The notes below the pieces were generated by a model, which was not told the DNA's origin, did not search any database, and saw only the letters and a program-made list of their open reading frames with translations. Of a stretch of 64,000 nucleotides of DNA, positions 1-11,160 are shown one piece after another. The stretch is from Pseudomonadota bacterium (GTDB taxonomy: Bacteria > Bdellovibrionota_C > UBA2361 > SZUA-149 > DAOLCO01). Each line of letters begins with the position of its first letter. Positions within the stretch are counted from its first letter, which is position 1. The stretch lies in assembly GCA_027487795.1 (NCBI GenBank), contig JAIYCX010000013.1:70148-134147 (forward strand), read 5' to 3'. Position numbers and translations under genes: made by a program.

Positions 1-3000
1 CAATGCCATCACCGTTTACATCTCCACTATCTAGTGAGCTAATACCAGCGCCAGCTACAAAACTAGCTACAGCCTTGAATGTACTATTGCCATTTCCAAA
101 TACTACACTTATAGCCCCCGAAGATCCGGCAGCGATATCTTTATCACCATCATTATTAAAGTCGCCAATAATTAACTGATCGGCAGCAGCGGATAAATTT
201 GCTAAAGTTTCAGCTGCTTTAAAAGTACCTGTTCCATTATTTACTAAGATTTTTAGTGCATTTCCTGTTGTAGTAGAGATAACAAGATCCATATCTCCAT
301 CATCGTCAAAATCTGCGATCAAACCTGATGTTGGAGTTCCCGTTACTGCATAGGAAATACCAGCCTTAAATGAGCTATCACCATTTCCATATAATATGCT
401 TACTGAGTCACCATTACTTGAAACAATATCAATATTACCATCATTGTTCAGATCTCCTGAAGCAATTTGTACAGCAGCTGTTCCAGCTTTATATCCTCCA
501 GCGCCTGAGATTAAATGAGTATTACCGAGATAAACTTGAATATCATCATCTAAATTTGAAGTTGTTACGAAGTCCGTTGACCCATCAGCATTAATATCCC
601 CTAGCGCTAGACCAAAATTACCTTGGCCGCCTGTATAAGAAACTCCGGTTTTGAAACTACCATTACCGTTTCCTAAGAAAACACGAGTTTTATTATCTGA
701 GCCGGTAGTTGTTACTACATCATCAAAACCGTCTAAGTTAAAGTCAGAAACTTTAGAAGTTTTAATATCATCTCCAGTTCTAAAAGATAGAGCAGACTTA
801 TAAGTACCCGCAGCATTACCAAATAAAATATTTACGGTATCATTGCCGCTAGTAACACTACCAACAGAAAGATCCTGAATTCCATCTTCATTGAAATCTC
901 CAAAAGAAATACTATTTGCGTTTCCAGCTACTTGATATGAAGTTCTTTGTTTAAATGTTCCATTTGAATTACCTAACAATACACTTACTGTATTTGTTGT
1001 ACTATCAGTAGTGACCACATCTAAGAAAGTATCTCCGTTAATATCCCGAACCTCAACAGCACTTGCTCCAGCACCAGCAACGTAAGAAACCGCACTTTTA
1101 AATGTTCCGTTATTATTACCTGCATAAAATAAAACTTTTCCGTTAGTAGTGTCCGTCGCGATTATATCTTCAAAAGTATCGCCGTTAAAGTCTACTACTG
1201 AGACATCTGAGATATTACCGCTGCCTGCATAAGAGATAGCAGCAGCATAAGATCCGTCATTATTTGCAAATAATACTCTTACGGAATTTGATGTGCCACC
1301 AGCTGCGATCAAATCTTCACGAACAGTAGGGCCACCGATATCGGCAAGTGCAAACTCTCCGATATCAGTTCCGACGACATAACTTATTCTACTTTTAAAA
1401 GTTCCATTCCCGTTTCCTGCAAGGACACTAATTGTTGAAGTACCGGTACCAACAGTTGCAACAAGTGCATCTATACTACTATCTCCATTCGCATCATATA
1501 ACTGAACATATTCTGGCGCATCTTCTGTTTTAAATCCTCCACCTGATCCGGTAGTGTTTCCAACTAAAATTCTTACATCATTAGAAGTAAAGTTTGTTGC
1601 AGCTATATCTAAGGCATCATCACCGTTTAGATCGCCGACTGCTAGACCGTAAGCATCTCCTTGAATATTATAAGTTACACGCGTTTTGAAAGTGCCGTTA
1701 TTGTTATTATGGAAAATTTCTACTGACTGGCCAGTAGAAGAAGCTACTGCAATGTCGATGTCCCCATCAGCATCAAAGTCACCAGTACGGATATCTTTTG
1801 CACCGGCGGAGGTGACGTAGGAGATTGCGGATTTGAATGAGCCGTTTGAGTTTCCGAAGGAGACTAAGAGTTTGTTGGTGCTGGTGTCTAGGGCGGCGAT
1901 GTCGCTGATGTTGTCGCCGTTTAGGTCGGCTAGAGTTGTAGACGTGGTGGCGGTGCCTAGGTCGTAAGTGGGGGTTAACGAAGAACCGTTTCCGAGCATT
2001 ACGCTTAAAGTACTGTTATCAAAATCAGCCGAAATAAGATCAGAAACACCATCGCCGTTTAAATCACCTAGTGTTAATGAATAAGGAGAACCACCGGTAG
2101 TAATAGAAGACCTTGACTTAAAACTACCATCTCCGTTCCCGATCATAATACTTAGAGAAGCGCTAAAAGCATCAGCAGAGATAAGATCAGAAACACCATC
2201 GCCGTTTAAATCACCTAGCATTACTGAACTAGGATTACTGCCAGTAACGAAAGAAGACCTTAATTTAAAACTACCATCACCGTTCCCGATCATGATGCTA
2301 AGAGAGGCGCTACCAGTATCGGCAGAGATAAGATCGGAAATGCCATCGCTGTTTAAATCGCCCAGCTTGACCGAAGCAGGATTCGTACCAGTAACTAAAG
2401 AATACCTTGACTTAAAACTACCATCACCATTGCCGATCATGATGCTAAGAGAGGCGCTACCATTATCAGCAGAGATAAGATCAGAAACACCATCGCCGTT
2501 TAAATCTCCTAGAGTGACCGAAAAAGGACTCGTGCCAGTAACGAAAGATGACCTTGACTTAAAACTACCATCACCGTTGCCGATCATTACGCTTAAAGAG
2601 TTGCTGCTTGAATCAGCCGCGACAAGATCAGAAACACCATCACCGTTTAAATCCCCTAACGTGACTGAACGAGGACCGTTACCAGCGGCAAAAGAAGTGC
2701 TTGACTTAAAACTACCATCTCCATTACCGATCATTACGCTAAGAGAGGCGCTGCTTTGATCAGTCGAGATAAGATCAGTAACCCCATCTCCGTTTAAATC
2801 ACCTAGAGTAACGAAACTAGGGGCACCGGCAGTGGTGTAGGAAGACCTTGACTTAAAACTACCATCTCCGTTGCCGATCATTACGCTAAGATGAGTGCTA
2901 TCTTGATCAGCCGAAATAAGATCAGAAATACCATCTCCGTTTAAATCTCCTAACGTGACTGAAGTAGGCTCACTGCCAGTAGAAAAAGAAACCCTCCCCT

Positions 3001-6000
3001 TAAACGTCCCATTCCCCAACCCAATACTCTGAACAAATCCCCCAGCTCCATTTCCAAATAAAACCTTAGCCTCACCGGTGCTACTATCAGTCGCAACAAT
3101 ATCATAATTCCCATCGCCATCTACATCAGAAACATTCACATCACTAATATTCCCACCTAAACTAATACTTACCCGGGCCTTATACGATCCATCGCTATTC
3201 CCAATATAAACCGAAACCGTGCCCGCCGCCCCATCCGCTGTTACAATATCCCTTGTATTCCCCGCATTAAAAGTACCATACGCAAGCGCTGTTGCATTTG
3301 CACTTGCCGCAAAAGAAATCCCAGCAACAAATGTCCCATCACTATTTCCAGATAAAACATTAATAACTCCGTACTGACCGACTGTCGCATTACCTAAAAA
3401 TATATCTACTGTAGTATTAGTGAAATCTGTGGCTGCTATATCTGCATAGCCATCTGCGTTAAGATCGCCGACCGCTACACCGAAAGATTGACCTCCAACA
3501 TTATAGGTAACCCGCGATTCAAATGTTCCAGTGCCGTTATTTTTAAAGACTGAAACACTTTGACCAGTACTTGAACTTACGAAGATATCCGTATCACCGT
3601 CATCGTCAAAATCTTCTGCGCGGATATCCGTGGCGCCGGCTGGGGCGATGTAGGAGATTGCGGATTTGAAAGAGCCGTTTGAGTTTCCGAAGGAGACTAG
3701 GAGTTTGTTAGTGCTGGTATCTAGGGCGGCTAGGTCGTTAATGTTATCATTATTTATGTCACTTAGTATGACTTGGGAGGGAGTCGTCCCTAATTTGTAA
3801 GTAGAGACAGAACTTATACCATTCCCAAGTAAAATCGAAACTCCGTTACCTGGAGTGTTCCCTCCAGAAAGTATATCCGCGATGCCGTCACCGTTAAGAT
3901 CTGCTACTGCTATCGCGGCTGGGTTCCCAGAAGTATTATAGTTAGTAAACCCTCCAAACGTACCGTCACCGACACCCAACGCAACGGAGACAGCAGGCCC
4001 CGCTCCCGATGCAATTACTACATCTAGAATACTATCACCATCAAAGTCTGCAACTTTTAAATCTTGAAGTGCGGCTCCCGCCGTCGCTTTTGTCTGCAAC
4101 GCTTGAAAAGTACCGTCAGAGTTCCCAAGATGAATACCAAGTCTTGATGCGGAACCAGCTATTAATATATCTTGAATACCGTCCTTATTTATATCTGCAC
4201 TTGTAATAGCTTCTGGATCCGTAACGGTTGCTATTGTCTTCTTTCCACCAAACGTTCCGTCACCATTACCGAAAAATATGCCCAAGTCATCACTTACCGA
4301 ATTTGAAATTATTGCAATATCTATATTGCCATCATTATTAAAATCCCTGGCTATTGAATACCTGGCACTAGTGAAAGCATCATTATAAATGCTAGTTTCT
4401 GCCTTAAATGTACCATCACCATTACCTAAAGCTATTCTATACTGATATCCACCATCAGCAGAGTTATATGCAATATCTAAATTACCGTCATTATTGAAAT
4501 CCGCTGATTCAACATCAAAAGTAAGTGCAAAAGTTTTATTTATTGATACAGCTGATTTGAAAGTACCATCGCCATTACTTAAGATCAGTTTATTAGTGGC
4601 ATGACCAGTCGCGAACAGATCTGAGAATCCATCATTATTAAAGTCTCCAATCGCCACATCGTAAGTGCTATTCCCCCTTAATAAAGTCACTTGGGTAAGA
4701 AAAGAACCATCGCCATTGCCTATTGCTATTGATACGTTAGATCCAGAGCCGGAATCATCAGCAGAAATTAAATCAAGTACTCCATCTCTATTAAAATCAT
4801 AGGCAAGAATATTACCATTAGCTTCAAGATTAAACGTATTACGCCCCTTAAAACTTCCATCCCCAAGCCCAATACTCTGAACAAACCCCCCAGTCCCAGT
4901 CCCTAATAAAACCTTCGCTTCACCTGTGCTACTATCAGTAGCCACAATATCATCATTACCATCCGCATTCACATCATGCACACTTACATCACTAATAGTC
5001 CCACCAAGACTAATACTAACCCGCGCCTTATAACTTCCATTATTATTTCCAATATAAACCGAAACCGTCCCCGCCGCCCCGTCCGCCGTTACGATATCAT
5101 TAGTGCTGCCTGCATTAAAAGTCCCATAAGCAAGTGCCGTTGCAGTGCTACTTGCGACAAAAGAAACCCTCGTTGAAAATGATCCGTTTGCATTACCACT
5201 CAAGACATTTAGAGAGGAACTCCCCGCACCTTGATTTCCTAAAAATACTCTCACATCATTTTGATCTTGGTTACTTGCTGCAATATCAAGAATACCATCC
5301 GCGTTTACATCACCGACCGCGACACCATAGGAAGAACCAGCTACGTTTAAAGTTACTCGACTCTTGAAAGTTCCATTTCCGTTATTTGTAAATACTGAAA
5401 CATTTTGACCAGTACTGGTGGAGACTATTATATCTGTTTTGTTATCAGCGTTGACGTCACCTGTTTTAATGTCAGTGGCGCCGGCTGGGGCAGCGTAAGA
5501 GATAGCAGATTTGAAAGAGCCGTTTGCATTTCCGAAAGAGACTAGAAGTTTGTTGGTGCTGGTGTCTAGGGCAGCTAGGTCGGTGATGTTGTCGCCGTTT
5601 AGGTCGGCTAGGGTGGTGGAGGTGGTGGCGGTGCCTAGATCGTAGGTGGAGGTAAAGCTACTTCCGTTTCCTAATAATACGCTGAGAGTATTACTAGTAA
5701 TATTCGCAGAAATCAGATCAGTTACCCCATCTCCATTTAAATCGCCTAGCGTTACTGAGCTTGGAGAACTTCCACTAGCAAAAGACACTCTACTTTTAAA
5801 TGTTCCATCACCGTTTCCAGATAATACGCTTATAGTATTGCTGCTTTGATCCGCGGAAATCAGATCACTAATCCCATCTCCATTTAAATCTCCTAGCATT
5901 ACTGAGCTTGGCGCACTTCCACTTGCAAAAGAGACTCTACTTTTAAATGTTCCATCCCCGTTCCCTGTATATACGCTCAGAGAAAGCCCATCTCCATCAG

Positions 6001-9000
6001 CAGAAATAAGATCACTAATCCCATCCCCATTTAAATCACCTAGAGTTACTGAGTTTGGTGTAGCTCCACTGGCAAATGAGGCTCTTCTTTTAAATGTTCC
6101 ATCCCCGTTTCCTATTAATACGCTTAGAGTATTGATGTTACGATCCGCTGAAACCAGATCACTAACACCATCCCCATTTAAATCACCTATTGTTACCGAA
6201 CTCGGCCCAGCTCCAATAGAAAAAGAGACTCTGCTTTTAAATGTTCCATTACCGTTTCCTATTAATACACTTAGAGAGTTATCGCCTTGATCAGAGGAAA
6301 TCAGATCAGTGACACCATCACCATTCAAATCACCTAGCTGAACTGAGCTTGGTATATTTCCACTAGCAAAAGAGACTCTGCTTTTAAATGTTCCATCCCC
6401 GTTCCCTATTAATATGCTAAGAGTATCGCCACTAGAATCAGCAGAAATAAGATCTATGACGCCATCCCCATTTAAATCACTTAGCTTGACTGAGCTCGGC
6501 GTAATTCCACTAGCAAAAGTGACTCTGCTTTTAAATGTTCCATTCCCATTTCCTATCAATACGCTTAAAGTATTAGTAGTTTCATCTGAGGAAATAAGAT
6601 CTCTAATCCCGTCACCATTTAAATCACCTAGCGTTACTGAGGTTGGCCTAGTTCCACTAGCAAAAGAGACTCTACTTTTAAAACTCCCATCCCCCAACCC
6701 AATACTATTAACAAACCCCCCAGCCCCGTTTCCAAATAAAACAACGGCTTCACCTGTACTCTTCTTAGTCGCTACTATATCATTATTCCCGTCGCCGTTT
6801 ACATCATGCAAATTAACATCCGATACTTCTCCGCCGATGGCATAAGAAACAGACGATTTATAACTACCATTACTATTAGCAGTCATGACATAAACAGAAT
6901 TGGAGGTTCCTCCAGCGATAACTAAATCTTCAAAAACATCCGCATTTATATTACCTTTTACAAAGCTTGAAGCAGCCGAACCTACATTATAACTAATTCC
7001 AGATTTAAAACTTCCCGTATTATTTCCAGCTAGGACATTTATAGTAGCTGTACCACTTGCACCAACTACAGTATTTAAAAATACGTTCAAATCAGCAGTC
7101 GTATCCATAGTAGTGACAAAATCAAGATCGCCGTCGTTATCAACGTCACCGGTTGTTGCATTATTCGCCCTACCTCCCACCGATACTGTTATAGCTTTTT
7201 TAAATGATCCATCTCCATTTGAGACTAATACTTCGGAGCCAACATTTGTATTAATTAAAAGATCTTGCCTTCCATCACTATTAAAGTCTGAAAACTGAAT
7301 TCCCCTACCAGTTCCGTTAATAGCTATCGTTGTTTTTGCCTTATAGGTACCATTACTATTAGCTAAAGATACAAATGCCTCACTTCCCCCGACACTAACT
7401 AAATCTAAATATGTATCTCCATTCGTATCCCTAAATGCAAAAGTATCGGAGTTGAAATTATTATATAAAGTAGTCCAAGAATTAAAAGTCCCATTAGCGT
7501 TACCAGTAATTACTCTAAGAGAACTAGTAGAAGTTTCATAAGCGATAATATCTTTGATACTATCATTATTAACATCCGCGATCTCTGCACCAAACATACT
7601 GACACTTCCAGATATCATGCGATATGTGGCTTTAGCTTTAAAGCTCCCGTTTGCATTTCCTAATAGTACTGAGACTGTAGAACTGCCACTAGCATTTGTT
7701 ACTATATCTAAAAACCCATCTGCGTTTAAGTCAGAGGCAGAAAAACCTGCGGTAGACAAACCAGTATCATATGAAATACCCGCAGCAAAAGTTCCATTGC
7801 TATTACCTTTTGCTACATAGATAACAGAAGAACCTGCATGCTGAGTTATTAAATCTTCAAATGTATCGCCATCAATATCAGTTAGATTAATGTCAGTACC
7901 AGTCAGCTGAGTAGCAGTAGCAAAGCTGTTTCTAGCTTTAAATGTTCCATTCCCATTTCCGAACAATACATCTATAGAGTTTGTACCAGCTACAGTAACT
8001 GCATCTAAGTTTCCATCTCCATTGATATCCGCAAGCTTAACAGCGTTAGGATTAGCACCAGTATCATAGCCTCCGGGAGCACTGCCGTTACCAAGTAAAA
8101 TTTCAAATCTAGTATCACCACCACCCGTATTAGCAATGTCAGTAATTCCATCTTCGTTAAAATCAGCTATCGCTAAATCTCCAGAAGCCATCGCTGATAT
8201 AAAACTATTTTTAGCCTTGAAAGTACCATTTCCATTACCTAAGAAAATAGCATGACGAGTGTAAGGGAATCCGAATTCATCTTCGACTAAAAAGTCTATA
8301 TTCCCATCACCGTTAAAATCACTAATAATAATATCTTGGGGCGTTATACCTGACCCAGAACTAAGATAGTTTATTGATATAGTACTTTTAAAACTACCAT
8401 TTGAGTTTCCTATTAAAAGGTTTCCAGTATTTGCATTAGTATTATAGTCACTAGTAAATGCTACAATATCAGCGATACCGTCCCCTGTGAAATCACCAAC
8501 AGAGAGTTTTGAGAATGAAGTTCCCTGTAACCTATAGCTTATATCTGTTTTAAAAGTACCATCTCCATTACCTAAAATAATCCAGGTTCTAGCTTCCTCT
8601 GTAGTTGTATCAAAACCTCCTGCTACTATATCTATAAATCCATCATTATTAACATCACGAGTCACTGCTTGTGTTATAGGAGCTGTAGAATTAGATATTT
8701 GAACATCTGCCTTAAAAGTACCATCTCCATTAGAGAGTCTAGTCATAACTCTATCAGTATTACTTATATATACTAAATCATCTGAGGTATTATTATCAAA
8801 TTTTCCAAATGTTACTCCCAAGTTTGTTAGACTTTGTGAAGAAGAAGTCTTAAAAGTACCATCAGAGTTTGCTACACTAATATATATATTACTTGACGTA
8901 ACTCCAACAATATCAACGATACTATCAGTTCCAGTATTTATATTAGCCGAATGTAAACTTCCAGCGGTAAAGCTCGCATTTATAAAATATGTTGTTAAAG

Positions 9001-11160
9001 ATTTAAATGTTCCATTTCCATTACCTAGATTTACAGCGATCCTTCCGTCTGTCTTAGAGTTAATAACGTCATCAAAACCATCTCCGTTAAAGTCCCCAAC
9101 TAACATTTCAGTATTTCCGAATGAGGTAGCTCCAAAAGAAATCGCTGCTTTAAAAGTACCATCTGATCCGCCAGATATACCTTTAAAAGTAAAAGCAGGA
9201 GATCCTGCGACTTGCACGGTACTTAATGAAATTATCTCCGCCCCTGCTGTTCCATTAGTATTTCCAACTAAAATATCAACTTGACCGGTTAAGGTAGTAG
9301 CAGAAATAGCAGCCTTAAAACTGCCTCCACTATTACCAAGTTGAACTGAAATATTCGTACCAGTTCCAGAAGCTCCAACATCAGTTGTTATTATATCTAA
9401 AAATGTATCACTATTAACGTCAAATAGTTCGACCTTACTCGCTCCAACTGTTGTTTCATAACTTGAAGCTGCTTTAAAAGTGCCATCTGCATTGCCAGTG
9501 ATTTGGCTAATAGTAACTATATCCGCAGTACCATTATTATTTGTATCTAATACTGAAAAATCAATTACTCCAGACCCAGCTACATATGAAATAACTCTTT
9601 TAAATGTCCCGTTACCATTCCCAAGTTGGATACCAAGAGTTGTGCCATTTCCAGTAGAACCGACATCACTAGTAATTAAATCTTTAAAACCATCCCCGTT
9701 TAGATCGTAAAGCTCTACTTTTTTTGCAGCTGCGTTAGTTGCATAACTTGCAGAGTTTTTAAATGTTCCATCAGTGCTATTACTGTTTGCGACACTAAGA
9801 ACTACAATATCTTGATATCCATTGTTGTTAGTATCAAGAATGGCAAGATCTTCCATCCCAGCAATACCAGTATAAGTTACCTTAGCTTTGAAAGATCCAT
9901 CGCCGTTACCTCTCTGCACACTAATAGTATTTCCAGTACCCGTTGCTCCGTAATCTGTGGTTATAAGATCTAGGAAGGTATCGTTATTTAAATCATATAA
10001 TTCAACATTTGTTGGCCCTGTCGTAGTCGCATAAGAAGTAGAAGAATTTTTAAAAGTACCATCAGCATTTGCTAAACCCACACTGGTTACAGAAGTAAAA
10101 GTTCCATCCCCCGATACTCCACTAACCCCGCCTGGACTAACTCTATCAAAGGCAGCAGTACCTGTTCGTTCTAAAATCCCGCCTGTTTGATTATTTGCAA
10201 TAAATACCCTTACAATATCCTCTTCAAGATCACTAGTTACAATATCTAGCGCACCATCTCCATTCAAATCAGTAACAGAAAAGGCATGCACCGAAGAACC
10301 CGCACTAGCACTAAGCGTAGATTTAAAACTACCATCTCCGTTGCCTCTTAGTAATTGTATAGAGCCGATTTCTGCACCTACTCCGAGACCAACAAGAATA
10401 TCAAAATTAGTATCCGCGTCATAATCTACTATTTGTAAGCTCTGTGCTCCTGTTCCTACAAAGTAGGATATCGCAGACTTAAAAGTGCCGTTACCATTGT
10501 TTAAACCAACTCTAACTTGGCCCGTTGTACTACTAACAGAAACAAAATCAGCGTAGCCATCTTTATTAAAATCTACACTTGATATTTCTGTTGGATTAAG
10601 TCCCACGTTATAACTTTGCCCTGCGGTAAAAGTTCCACTTCCAGAATTATAGAAAGTATCAATACTTCCACCAGTATTCGATGATACTAAAAGATCTGGA
10701 GTAGTATTTCCATCGATGTCTCGAATTGTAATACTAGTTGGTGATGCGGTTGTTCCAACTAATGTCACTGACTTAAATGATCCATCAGCATTACCAAATC
10801 TAATACTAGCTCCACTTGCTGATGAATTTACATAGGCTAGATCTTGAATTCCATCAGAGTTTAAATCTCCCCTTGTGATATCACTTCCAACACCTGTTCC
10901 CGCATATGAAACTGCACTGTTAAAACTTCCATTTGCATTTCCCTTAAGAAATCTAACTTCACTATTAGAATCGTTAAAAGCAATTAAATCTTCAAATCCA
11001 TCTGTATCAGCATCGTAATAAAGAATCTCAGAAACAGCTCCTCCGACAGCATACGAAATAGGGCTTTTTAATGTTCCGTTTGAATTAGCTTGTAGAATGC
11101 TAATAGTATTTGTTCCTGCATCAGCTGTTATAATATCAACACGCCCATCTGAGTTTACGT
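1..11160 (-). repeat. Tandem FG-GAP/VCBS coding repeats, period about 147 nt
   Basis: The coding region consists of back-to-back units of about 49 codons; some units are a few codons longer. Each unit carries a 'FKxxxSY' strand and a DxNxDG-type calcium loop. Between about 1975-2990 and 5640-6690 neighbouring units are nearly identical at DNA level, indicating recent tandem amplification. Elsewhere only the protein motif is conserved. I estimate 70-75 units from length divided by period. Confidence 0.85.

Noticed and set aside
370..9710. Plus-strand ORFs across the FG-GAP region
   Set aside because: They repeat with the same 147-nt period and are complements of the real minus-strand repeats.
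1..11160. CRISPR-like array
   Set aside because: The repeats are coding, about 147 nt long, with no short constant repeat and unique spacer structure, and no cas genes are present.
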